From positions 1-9,955 of the forward strand of contig JAQZDD010000016.1 in the NCBI GenBank assembly GCA_028751055.1: a stretch of DNA of 9,955 nucleotides, written 5' to 3'. Positions 1 to 6,545 of the stretch are shown one piece after another (within the stretch, counting starts at the first letter, position 1; every line of letters begins with the position of its first letter). Made by a program: the position numbers and the translations under genes. Origin of the DNA: Euryarchaeota archaeon Ods04. Lineage in GTDB: Archaea > Halobacteriota > Halobacteria > Halobacteriales > Halorutilaceae. Under the pieces are notes generated by a model. That model was not told the DNA's origin. It saw only the letters and a program-made list of their open reading frames with translations, and did no database searches.

Positions 1-240
1 ACCCATGGAAGGCGTCCCAGACCAGAAGCCGTCTGAGTCGTCTTCAGCGAAGTACACCCAGTCGTCGACTCTTTCGTCTCCGTCTTCGCCGTTGTCTTCG
101 CCTTCGTTCTCGTTGCTGTCTCCGCCGTCCGTTCCGTCGCCGAAGATACCGGCGCGTCCGACGCATCCCGCCGCCGCTCCTGCCGCGCCCGCCGCCGCGC
201 ACGCTCTCAGGAACCTCCTTCTGTTCTGTCTCGTGCTCAT
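1..240 (-). CDS. Tat-exported lipoprotein, N-terminal part (cut by left edge)
   Basis: The first 80 codons of a minus-strand gene start at the ATG at 240 and run open to the window edge. The protein begins MSTRQNRRRFLRAC, a twin-arginine motif (R7-R8 with F10-L11). An Ala/Gly-rich hydrophobic stretch (about residues 13-25) follows, ending in a lipobox AAAGC with the acceptor cysteine at C26. After that comes an Asp/Glu/Gly/Asn-rich linker (about 34-60), as in many secreted haloarchaeal lipoproteins. By family knowledge such proteins are folded in the cytoplasm, exported by Tat and anchored outside the membrane by a lipid on the cysteine. The mature domain begins around residue 58 (DDWVYFAEDD) and is mostly outside the window, so its role cannot be named; a solute-binding protein or an uncharacterised surface protein are both possible. 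The gene is divergent from the CitE-like gene. A long Ser/Pro-rich reading frame on the plus strand here is its shadow. Confidence 0.85.
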   Translation of the reverse strand, partial: MSTRQNRRRFLRACAAAGAAGAAAGCVGRAGIFGDGTDGGDSNENEGEDNGEDGDERVDDWVYFAEDDSDGFWSGTPSMG

Positions 241-260
241 AGAGCAGAATACGTCCACTA

Positions 261-268
261 ATTCTAAA
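261..268 (-). promoter_or_regulatory. TATA-like box for the lipoprotein gene
   Basis: Read on the minus strand the box is TTTAGAAT, centred about 25 bases before the lipoprotein ATG. That is the spacing expected for a leaderless archaeal transcript. The match to the TTTATATA-type consensus is moderate. The box overlaps the left arm of an 8-bp inverted repeat (264-271 with 291-298). Confidence 0.35.
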
Positions 269-298
269 GCCTGTCGTAGGCTAAAATAGCGGCTTTAG
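264..298. repeat. 8-bp inverted repeat in the lipoprotein/CitE divergent region
   Basis: CTAAAGCC at 264-271 is matched by its exact reverse complement GGCTTTAG at 291-298, with a 19-base spacer. A further related half, GGCTAAAA, lies in the spacer at 279-286. The left arm overlaps the probable TATA box of the lipoprotein gene, so a repressor-type operator is possible. Chance occurrence in this AT-richer stretch cannot be excluded. Confidence 0.4.
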
Positions 299-339
299 TC
301 ACCGTCAGACGCGGGCGAGGAGGGTCGCGTCCGGTAGCC

Positions 340-346
340 ATTTTAA
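340..346 (+). promoter_or_regulatory. TATA-like box for the CitE-like gene
   Basis: ATTTTAA lies in otherwise GC-rich surroundings, centred about 26 bases before the ATG at 369. This fits a leaderless haloarchaeal promoter. No Shine-Dalgarno-like sequence is seen directly before the start. Confidence 0.5.
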
Positions 347-368
347 TCCACGGAACCACCAGAAGCGT

Positions 369-1271
369 ATGGCTACGAGAAGGTCCGTACTTTTCACACC
401 CGGAGACGAAGCAGAGATGCTGCGTAAGGCGATGGCAGGCGAAGCCGACGTCGTCGTCTTCGACTTAGAGGACGCCGTCGCGCCCGACGCGAAGGACGAG
501 GCGCGCGAAGCTGTGAGCGAGGTACTCGACGAAACGGACGACGAAGACGACGTGCCCGAGATATGGGTACGTATCAACCCTCTCGCTCCTACGAGGCGCG
601 CCGGAGGCAAGGACGACGAAATAGACGGACGCGACGACCTGCGCGCGCTTGCAGGCGACGAAAACGAGCCTTCGTGCTTCGTCGTGCCGAAAGCCGGAGA
701 CGCGTCGGCTGTCAGACGTGTCGCTTACGCGCTCGACGAAGCCGGAAGCGGTGCCGGCGTCGTTCCTATAGTCGAGACGGCGGAGGGCGTCGTCAACGCC
801 TTCGAGATAGCGAGCGCGTCGCGTGTCTCCGCCGTCGTCTTCGGCGCGGAAGACCTCTCCGCCGACGTGGGTGCTACACGGACGGACGACGGAACAGAGG
901 TCCTCTACGCGCGGCAGAAGGTCGTCACAGCGGCGTCGGCGGCGGGAGTCGACGCGCTCGACACGCTCTGGACCGACTTCACGGACGAGGAAGGTCTGCG
1001 CCGCGACGCCGAAACGACGGTACGTTTCGGATACGACGGAAAGTTAGCGATACATCCCGCACAGGTAGGACCGATAAACGACGCATTCACGCCGTCGGAA
1101 GAGAGCGTCGACTGGGCGCGGAAGGTGATGGAGGCGGAGAGCGAGGCAGAGGAAGAAGGAAAGGGCGTCTACGAGGTAGACGGCGAGATGGTCGACGCGC
1201 CGCTCGTGGAGCAGGCACGGACGGTTCTGGAACGCGCCGAGGCGGCAGGGATGGACGTGTCGGAGGAGTAG
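369..1271 (+). CDS. CitE/HpcH-family CoA-ester lyase
   Basis: A 300-residue TIM-barrel lyase of the HpcH/HpaI aldolase and citrate lyase beta family. It starts MATRRSVLFTPGDEAEML and carries the family landmarks FDLEDAVAPDAKDEAR (31-46), VRIN with conserved R69, IVETAEG with the expected Mg ligand E136, FGAEDLSADVG with the second expected Mg ligand D162, and GKLAIHPAQVGPIN (224-237). Length is normal. Family members cleave or form carbon-carbon bonds in CoA esters such as malyl-, methylmalyl-, citramalyl- or HMG-CoA, and some act as malyl-CoA thioesterases. In Haloarcula hispanica two CitE paralogues serve the methylaspartate cycle as beta-methylmalyl-CoA lyase and malyl-CoA thioesterase. 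In Mycobacterium tuberculosis a CitE-like protein beside leucine-degradation genes acts on HMG-CoA. The carboxylase and dehydrogenases in this window make either setting plausible, and the substrate cannot be read from sequence alone. Codon phase and the upstream TATA-like box support this start. The gene converges on the CCC1/VIT1-like gene, 12 bases apart. Confidence 0.93.
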   Translation: MATRRSVLFTPGDEAEMLRKAMAGEADVVVFDLEDAVAPDAKDEAREAVSEVLDETDDEDDVPEIWVRINPLAPTRRAGGKDDEIDGRDDLRALAGDENEPSCFVVPKAGDASAVRRVAYALDEAGSGAGVVPIVETAEGVVNAFEIASASRVSAVVFGAEDLSADVGATRTDDGTEVLYARQKVVTAASAAGVDALDTLWTDFTDEEGLRRDAETTVRFGYDGKLAIHPAQVGPINDAFTPSEESVDWARKVMEAESEAEEEGKGVYEVDGEMVDAPLVEQARTVLERAEAAGMDVSEE

Positions 1272-1283
1272 AGAGAGGTACGG

Positions 1284-1892
1284 CTACTGAGCACCGCCCG
1301 GCAGGAACAGGTTGATGACGGTCACGACGACGCCCGCGAGACCCATACGGAAGCCCGCCTTGTACCACGTCTGTTTCGAGATACGTCCCATGTAGACGCC
1401 GAAGAGGAACAGGAGCGTAGTCGCCAGAAAGACGGAGATAGCCGCCGCTTGCAGCATCGAAAGGAAGACTCCCTCGAACGCGAACGGTATCGCCGGAATC
1501 AGGATGCCGAGCATCGGACCGAGACCGCTCATGAAGGCGTTGACGCGTCTCCCTGCATGCTTGCGTTCCTCTACCTCCGTCTCTTCGAGGTCACGTAGCA
1601 TCGCGTCCTCGATACGTTTTAGCTCAGCCTGTTTCTCGGCGCGCTCTATCTCCCAGACGCTCCATACCCCCGACGTCCCCAGACCGACCGCCGCGCCTGC
1701 GATAATCATGAGCACCGTCGCTCCGTCAGGCACGCCGGAGAGGTACGAACTCACAGCGATGCCGATACTCGTCATCGTGCCGTCGAAGCCGTTGCCGACG
1801 AAGTAACGCCGCGATATCGACATGACCTCTTCGTCGCCGAAAGCGGCACGCGTCTCGCGGAGTTCGCGTATGAGACTGTCGATGCGGGACAT
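1284..1892 (-). CDS. CCC1/VIT1-like membrane protein
   Basis: A 202-residue integral membrane protein resembling the CCC1/VIT1 (vacuolar iron transporter-like) family. A short charged N-terminus leads into RRYFVGNGFDGTMTSIGI, where NGFDG (34-38) with D37 matches the family's first-helix signature. I see about five hydrophobic segments: roughly 36-54, 59-78, 118-138, 142-167 and 181-198. Between the second and third lies a Glu-rich charged helical stretch (81-112, EIERAEKQAELKRIEDAML and on). It corresponds to the cytoplasmic metal-binding insert of VIT1-type exporters. By family knowledge these proteins move Fe2+ or Mn2+ out of the cytosol; that this one does so is inference. The gene starts 6 bases after the DUF211 stop, so the two are probably cotranscribed. 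Archaeal members are often annotated only as conserved membrane proteins. Confidence 0.85.
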   Translation of the reverse strand: MSRIDSLIRELRETRAAFGDEEVMSISRRYFVGNGFDGTMTSIGIAVSSYLSGVPDGATVLMIIAGAAVGLGTSGVWSVWEIERAEKQAELKRIEDAMLRDLEETEVEERKHAGRRVNAFMSGLGPMLGILIPAIPFAFEGVFLSMLQAAAISVFLATTLLFLFGVYMGRISKQTWYKAGFRMGLAGVVVTVINLFLPGGAQ

Positions 1893-1898
1893 CCGAAC

Positions 1899-2183
1899 TC
1901 AGTCCTGTGGCGTCTCTATCTCCTCAACCATCTGACCGCAGACTATCTGGTCGACCGAGTGTACGGTCCCGCCGAGGTCCTCTATCTTCGTCTTGACCGC
2001 GTCGTACTCTATCTTCTTACCCTCAACCGTCAGCTTGATATTCTGTACCTTGTGGTCGGTTTCGAGCAACGTCGCGTTGACGCCTTTGACGCCCTTGAGG
2101 TCGGATATCTCCTGCGCGAACTCTATCGTTGTCGGCTCGTACGGCTTGAGTATGTCGATGACGACGCGTTTTATCGGTGCCAT
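1899..2183 (-). CDS. DUF211 family protein
   Basis: A 94-residue protein that I recognise as DUF211, a small archaeal family of unknown function. It begins MAPIKRVVIDILKPYEPTTI and continues with the typical pattern LKGVKGVNATLLETD (29-43), IKLTVEGKKIEYDAVK (49-64) and LGGTVHSVDQIVCG (69-82). The alternating strands and helices suit the ferredoxin-like fold known for the family. It is the promoter-proximal gene of a two-gene unit with the CCC1/VIT1-like gene, which starts 6 bases after its stop. This arrangement suggests a supporting or regulatory role linked to the transporter, but that is inference from position only. A TATA-like box 27 bases before the ATG supports this start. Confidence 0.88.
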   Translation of the reverse strand: MAPIKRVVIDILKPYEPTTIEFAQEISDLKGVKGVNATLLETDHKVQNIKLTVEGKKIEYDAVKTKIEDLGGTVHSVDQIVCGQMVEEIETPQD

Positions 2184-2206
2184 AAAACCGAGTAAGACGA
2201 CGGCTC

Positions 2207-2214
2207 ACTAATAA
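2207..2214 (-). promoter_or_regulatory. TATA-like box for DUF211-CCC1/VIT1 unit
   Basis: On the minus strand the sequence reads TTATTAGT, centred about 27 bases before the DUF211 ATG at 2183. This is consistent with leaderless transcription of the two-gene unit. It is the most AT-rich element near the expected position. Confidence 0.45.
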
Positions 2215-2264
2215 CCCCGTACCTTGTTCTTATGTCGTGCGGACTCGTAGAAACGAACTATGAG

Positions 2265-2282
2265 CGTAGAAAAACGACTACG
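2265..2282 (-). terminator. Possible terminator after the carboxylase genes
   Basis: Just beyond the stop of the carboxyltransferase gene (2285) the minus strand reads CGTAGTCGTTTTTCTACG: a 5-bp inverted repeat (CGTAG/CTACG) whose loop holds a run of five T. A similar shorter copy lies at 2246-2260, giving two imperfect direct repeats. Archaeal termination relies mainly on T runs, so this is a plausible terminator, though weak. Confidence 0.35.
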
Positions 2283-2284
2283 GG

Positions 2285-4060
2285 TTATAGCACGGTTCCG
2301 TGCTTCTTGTCCGGCAACTCTTTCTCCATACCTTCGTAGAAGTCGTATCGTCGCACGAGTTCGTCGCGCAGGTCGCTCGGCGGCACGATTTCGTCAATGA
2401 CGACCTCCGACGCCATCCGGTGCACGTCTATCCCCTCGCGGAACTCCTCGCGTAGCTCCTGCTCCTTCGCGGCACGCTCGTCCTCGTCCTCGATAGCGTC
2501 GAGTTTGCGTGCGTAGACTGCGTTTATCGCCGCCTCGGGACCCATGATAGCGATTTCGCCGCTCGGTAGGGCAAGGGTTGACTCGGGGTCGTAGGCGGGA
2601 CCCGACATGGCGTATATTCCCGCACCGTACGCCTTACGGACGACGACCGACATCTTGGGCACGGTCGCGCTCGACGTGGCGTAGATGAACTTCTTGCCCT
2701 TCTCCAGTATCGCCTCCTTTTCGACCTGCGAACCCGCCATGAAGCCGGGTGTGTCGCAGAGGTAGAGCAGAGGAATCTCATAGGCGTCGCACGTCCAGAT
2801 GAACTGCGCCGCCTTCTCCGCCGAATCAGGAAATATCGCGCCTGCGCGCTCGTCGGGCTGGTTCGCAACGATTCCGACGGGGCGTCCGTCGATACGCGCG
2901 AACGCCGTCACGATTTCCTTGCCGTACTCCTGCTTGAGTTCGAAGAACGAACCCTTGTCGACCACGCGGTCTATCAGTTCCTTGACATCGTACGCCCTGT
3001 TCGGCTCCTCGGGTATCGTGGCGTCGATTCCGCGCGGCGACCTCGCGGGCGGGCGCGGTTCGGAGCGCGGCGGCTTCTCGTCGGCTTTATCGGGCAGGTA
3101 CTCCATGAGACGCGCCACCAAACGGCGAGCGTGTCTCTCGTCGCGCGCCACTAAGTCCGCGCTGCCCGACTCCTCGGCGTGGACATGCGCTCCGCCCAAG
3201 TCCTGCATCTCGATTTCTTCGCCAGTCACCATCTCGACCATACGCGGCGACGCAATCGCCATCGCGCTCATGCCTTCGACCATGACCGTGAAGTCGGCGA
3301 AGACGGGTGTGTAGGCGGCACCGGCGATACACGGACCGTACAGGACGCATATCTGTGGCACGCGCCCAGAGAGGAGCGAGTGGTTGTAGTAGTACTTGCC
3401 TATGCCCTCGCGGTTTGCGAAGAAGCCCGTCTGCTGGTCTATGCGCCCTCCCGACGAGTCCATGAGGTAGAGGACGGGCTTTCCGTTCTTCATGGCGCGC
3501 TGTTGCATCCGCAAGAACTTCTCGACGCCTTTCTCAGCCATGCTTCCCGCCTTGACCGAGAAGTCGTTCGCCATGAAATGCACGTCGCGCCCCTCGAACT
3601 TAGCCGCGCCCGTCAGAAGACCGTCCGCCGGAAGAGGGTCGTCGGGGTCGGAGCCTTCGACGGATTCGTGCCACTCGTCGAAGTTTGCGAACCTGCCGTC
3701 CTCGAAGAGGAGGACATCGTTTTCTCCATCCCCGTCTTCATCTCTGCCCTCGGAGCCGAACCAGAGTTCGAGCCTGTCGCGCACGAAAAGCTTTCCCTGT
3801 TCCTCTAACTTGTCGCGGTACTTCTCCGGTCCTCCCTGCTTTATGTCCTCGATTTCGGCGCGGAGACGTTCCTCGCGCTCCGTCGGCTCTAACTCCTCGT
3901 CGTACCTCTCGTTGGGCACGCGCGGAGGGTCGCTCGTCGCCGCGGGTTGTTCGGCGTCGCCCACATAGACGTTGACGCGGTCATCAAGGTGTTCGGCGAG
4001 CGCGGTCGCTATCGCCTCCGCCTCGTCCTTGTCCGCCGACGCGTCAAGGTTAACGTCCAT
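2285..4060 (-). CDS. Biotin-dependent acyl-CoA carboxylase, carboxyltransferase (beta) subunit with PccX/epsilon-like N-terminal extension
   Basis: A 591-residue carboxyltransferase, longer than the roughly 510-540 usual for PccB/MccB. Residues about 1-58 are extra: DEAEAIATALAEHL (12-25) resembles the start of the small haloarchaeal PccX ('acc operon protein')/epsilon-type subunits. The usual beta-subunit region begins near 60 (EREERLRAEIEDIKQGG). The N-terminal crotonase-like half has ANDFSVKAG (164-172), DSSGGRID (201-208) and the oxyanion loop GPCIAGAAY (242-250). The C-terminal half has FDSAEKAAQF-like PDSAEKAAQF (411-420) and GAGIYAMSGPAYDP (479-492). In PccB/AccB the specificity-determining Asp or Ile sits in the latter loop; here that position is Y483. 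GAGxYxMxGxAYxP and LGGAHVH (288-294) match the methylcrotonyl/geranyl-CoA carboxylase branch better than the propionyl branch, while the C-terminus LPDKKHG is PCC-like. It transfers CO2 from carboxybiotin to an acyl-CoA, and the substrate is uncertain. The ATG lies 4 bases after the alpha-subunit stop; a GTG start at codon 48 is a less likely alternative. Confidence 0.93.
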   Translation of the reverse strand: MDVNLDASADKDEAEAIATALAEHLDDRVNVYVGDAEQPAATSDPPRVPNERYDEELEPTEREERLRAEIEDIKQGGPEKYRDKLEEQGKLFVRDRLELWFGSEGRDEDGDGENDVLLFEDGRFANFDEWHESVEGSDPDDPLPADGLLTGAAKFEGRDVHFMANDFSVKAGSMAEKGVEKFLRMQQRAMKNGKPVLYLMDSSGGRIDQQTGFFANREGIGKYYYNHSLLSGRVPQICVLYGPCIAGAAYTPVFADFTVMVEGMSAMAIASPRMVEMVTGEEIEMQDLGGAHVHAEESGSADLVARDERHARRLVARLMEYLPDKADEKPPRSEPRPPARSPRGIDATIPEEPNRAYDVKELIDRVVDKGSFFELKQEYGKEIVTAFARIDGRPVGIVANQPDERAGAIFPDSAEKAAQFIWTCDAYEIPLLYLCDTPGFMAGSQVEKEAILEKGKKFIYATSSATVPKMSVVVRKAYGAGIYAMSGPAYDPESTLALPSGEIAIMGPEAAINAVYARKLDAIEDEDERAAKEQELREEFREGIDVHRMASEVVIDEIVPPSDLRDELVRRYDFYEGMEKELPDKKHGTVL

Positions 4061-4064
4061 CGTA

Positions 4065-5840
4065 TCACTCTACCGCCACTAAGAGGTCGCCTTGGTCGAC
4101 GCTGTCACCGGCTTCGACGGCGACTTCCGTGACAGTTCCGGCGACGGTGGTCGTGATGTCGTTCTCCATCTTCATCGCCTCTATGACACAGACGACGTCG
4201 CCCTCGCCGACCTCGTCGCCCTCCTCAACCTCGACGCTAAGGACGTTGCCCTGCATGTCGGCGACGACGGGCGTTCCGTCCACGTCTATCGTCTGCGCCG
4301 TTCCGCCCGCGCCGCCTTCGGCAGGCGACGCCTTTCCTTCGGCAACGAGCATCTCGGGCGTGTAGTCCTCAAGATTTACCTCGAAACGTTTGCCGTCAAC
4401 CTCGACGACGAACTCACGTTCGAGCGTCTCCTTGACTCCCGCGGGCTTGGGCTTGTCCTCGGGACCCCAGCGTTCGTATGCCTCCTCGACCGCGGTCTCG
4501 TCGAGGTGTTCGTCAAGGTACTTCGTGTCGTGGTCGCCCTCGACGAACGTCTCGTCCTCCAGCATCAGGAGATGGAACGGTATTATCGTCTTGATTCCCT
4601 GTATGTCGTACTCGCTCAGCGCGCGTTTCGACCGCTCGATGCACTCGTCGCGGTCGCCCGCCCAGACGATCAGCTTGGCTATCATCGAGTCGTACTCGCC
4701 GCCGATGTCGTCGCCTTGGCGGACGCCGTCGTCGACACGGACACCGACGCCGCCGGAGGGGTCGTACCTGTCGAGCGAACCCGTCTGTGGGGCGAAAGAG
4801 TTGGCGGCGTCCTCGGCGTTGACACGGAACTCGATAGCGTGCCCGTCGAAGGTTACGTCCTCCTGTTCGAAGTCTATACGTTCGCCGGCGGCGATACGTA
4901 TCTGCCACTTCACGACGTCGATGCCCGTAACCTCCTCGGTCGCACAGTGCTCGACCTGTATACGCGTGTTGACCTCCATGAAGTAGAACCTGCCGTCCTC
5001 CACGAGGAACTCGACGGTGCCGGCGTTGTGGTAGCCAGCCTCGCGTACGCCTCTGCGCGCCGCCTCGCCTATCTCCTGTCTGAGCGTCTCGTCGAGGACG
5101 GGCGAAGGAGCCTCCTCTATGACCTTCTGGTGTCGACGCTGGAGGGAGCAGTCGCGCTCGCCTAAGTGACGGACGTTTCCGTGCTCGTCGGCGAGTATCT
5201 GAACCTCTATATGCTTCGGGTTTTCGAGGTACTTCTCGACGTAGACGTTGGGATTGTCGAAGTACTCCTCGCCTTCGCGTTGCGCGCTTTCGAACTGGTC
5301 GTCTATCTCGTCCTCCGAACGGACGACCTTGAGACCACGCCCGCCTCCGCCGCCCTCAGCCTTGATAGCGATGGGGTACGAGACTTCTTCGTCCTCGACG
5401 AACTCACGTATCTCGTCGGGAGAGTCGACAGCCTCCTTCGTGCCCGGCACTATGGGAACGTCTGCTTCGTCCATGACCTGACGCGCGCCCGTCTTCTCAC
5501 CCAGCTGCCGCATCGCGTCGCTCGGCGGACCTATCCATTTCATGTCGGAGTCTTCGACCTTAGAGGCGAACTCGGCGTTTTCGGCAAGGAAGCCGTAGCC
5601 CGGATGTACGGCGTCCGCACCCGCCTTCTCGCCAGCCTCTATGACAGCCTCGTGGTCGAGATAAGACTCGGACGCCTTCGCGGGACCGACGTTGTACGCC
5701 TCGTCGGCGTAACGGACGTGTCCGGCGTTCTTGTCCGCGTCCGAGTAGACCGCGACAGTACCGACGCCTAACTCCTCGCAAGCGCGCATAACGCGCACGG
5801 CTATCTCTCCCCTGTTTGCTACGAGAACTTTGTCGAACAT
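4065..5840 (-). CDS. Acyl-CoA carboxylase alpha subunit (biotin carboxylase plus biotin carrier)
   Basis: A 591-residue cytoplasmic protein that carboxylates its own biotin with ATP and bicarbonate, then hands the CO2 to the beta subunit. The biotin carboxylase domain (about 1-450) starts [20 protein letters not shown] and has [13 protein letters not shown] (79-91), the Gly-rich ATP loop EGGGGGRG (162-169), the catalytic and metal residues [10 protein letters not shown] (289-298), and R339 in EFRVNAED, matching E. coli R338. Canonical VEHPVTE reads VEHCATE here. A linker (about 460-515) is followed by a biotinyl domain (about 520-591) with EAMKMEN and the acceptor lysine K557. The order and length are normal for haloarchaeal and actinobacterial alpha chains. 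It is the first gene of the carboxylase unit, 4 bases before the beta gene. Whether the complex serves propionyl-CoA, methylcrotonyl-CoA or another substrate depends on the beta subunit. Confidence 0.96.
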   Translation of the reverse strand: MFDKVLVANRGEIAVRVMRACEELGVGTVAVYSDADKNAGHVRYADEAYNVGPAKASESYLDHEAVIEAGEKAGADAVHPGYGFLAENAEFASKVEDSDMKWIGPPSDAMRQLGEKTGARQVMDEADVPIVPGTKEAVDSPDEIREFVEDEEVSYPIAIKAEGGGGGRGLKVVRSEDEIDDQFESAQREGEEYFDNPNVYVEKYLENPKHIEVQILADEHGNVRHLGERDCSLQRRHQKVIEEAPSPVLDETLRQEIGEAARRGVREAGYHNAGTVEFLVEDGRFYFMEVNTRIQVEHCATEEVTGIDVVKWQIRIAAGERIDFEQEDVTFDGHAIEFRVNAEDAANSFAPQTGSLDRYDPSGGVGVRVDDGVRQGDDIGGEYDSMIAKLIVWAGDRDECIERSKRALSEYDIQGIKTIIPFHLLMLEDETFVEGDHDTKYLDEHLDETAVEEAYERWGPEDKPKPAGVKETLEREFVVEVDGKRFEVNLEDYTPEMLVAEGKASPAEGGAGGTAQTIDVDGTPVVADMQGNVLSVEVEEGDEVGEGDVVCVIEAMKMENDITTTVAGTVTEVAVEAGDSVDQGDLLVAVE

Positions 5841-5868
5841 ATCTAGCTTGTTGAAGTCTGTTCAGGCT

Positions 5869-5880
5869 GTTATATATTTC
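5869..5880 (-). promoter_or_regulatory. TATA box of the carboxylase operon
   Basis: The minus strand reads GAAATATATAAC, with the TATATA core centred about 34 bases before the ATG at 5840. With a normal TATA-to-start distance this predicts a transcript with a very short leader of roughly 8 bases. The surrounding 5841-5940 interval is distinctly AT-rich compared with the genes, as expected for a promoter region. No clear ribosome binding site is seen. Confidence 0.5.
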
Positions 5881-5940
5881 TAATCATAACATGTCTTACA
5901 TTTTCACGAGTTTACCCAACGACCTCACCGGTAGCCCGTT

Positions 5941-6501
5941 TTAGTGGAAGCCTCTGTCCGTGTCTTCGCCGTCGCTGGCATGCGAAGGTTCGCCCACTTC
6001 GAGAGCAAGCTGTAGGTACTTGATACCCTTGTCGCCCTGTGCCACGACGGCGCGTACGGCGTCCTCGTAGTCGGCGACCCCGAAACGGTCGTCCGACGGA
6101 AACAGCTTCCTCTTGACGTTGAAGCCCGCGAGGACGCCGTTTTCGGTAGTCTCCAAACCGACCTCCACCGAAGGATGCGAGACCTCACGCAGAAGGTTCA
6201 GAACGAGCTTGTTCACGTCGGTGTTTTTGAGCAAGGCGACGGGGTCGTCGATACCGGGGACGTTCTTGAGGTTGTCAAGGAGGTTGAAGCCGAAACGGAC
6301 GACGACGTACTCCATGTCAGGCGAGGCTATCAGGTCGTAGCTGTAGCTCGCGCGCGAGACACGGATACCTTTCATATCCCTGTCGTCGTCGGTCTGTATC
6401 TCCGAGTCCAGACTTCTCTCCACCGTGCCGCCTGTCATCCTCGCGTACTCGCGTAGCTCCCGCATCAGTTCTTCGAACTCCTCGGAGTCGGTGTCGCTCA
6501 T
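5941..6501 (-). CDS. Hypothetical acidic protein, 186 residues
   Basis: I do not recognise this family. From the ATG at 6501 it encodes 186 residues (MSDTDSEEFEELMRELREY...); an in-frame GTG at 6507 would add two. The N-terminus is acidic and probably helical (2-22). A central part has alternating strand-like stretches, for example YSYDLIASPDMEYVVVRFGF (53-72) and SVEVGLETTENGVLAGFNV (111-129). A Leu-rich helix (about 92-106) lies between them, a further helical region spans about 142-166, and the C-terminal tail is acidic and polar. There is no signal peptide, membrane segment or metal motif. It begins about 44 bases after the stop of the upstream acyl-CoA dehydrogenase on the same strand, so cotranscription is possible. 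The carboxylase genes lie downstream behind their own promoter. Reading frame, acidic bias and codon phase support a real gene. Confidence 0.75.
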   Translation of the reverse strand: MSDTDSEEFEELMRELREYARMTGGTVERSLDSEIQTDDDRDMKGIRVSRASYSYDLIASPDMEYVVVRFGFNLLDNLKNVPGIDDPVALLKNTDVNKLVLNLLREVSHPSVEVGLETTENGVLAGFNVKRKLFPSDDRFGVADYEDAVRAVVAQGDKGIKYLQLALEVGEPSHASDGEDTDRGFH

Positions 6502-6545
6502 CGTCACGGAGTAGGCGCGCGACGGTCAAAAGTCGTTTGTTAGGG

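Noticed and set aside
5..289. Plus-strand Ser/Pro-rich reading frame at the left edge.
   Set aside because: It is the antisense of the Tat lipoprotein gene; the minus strand gives a clean twin-arginine and lipobox N-terminus.
563..1315. Arg-rich 250-codon frame overlapping the CitE-like gene.
   Set aside because: Composition typical of an out-of-frame shadow; the CitE frame carries all family motifs.
2246..2280. Two imperfect direct repeats CGTAGAAAC/CGTAGAAAAAC as a possible repeat array.
   Set aside because: Only two short imperfect copies just after the carboxylase stop; better explained as part of a T-rich terminator on the minus strand.
4092..5165. Long plus-strand frame (357 codons) opposite the carboxylase alpha subunit.
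   Set aside because: No recognisable domain; long antisense frames are expected opposite GC-rich genes with strong codon bias, and the minus strand encodes complete biotin carboxylase motifs.
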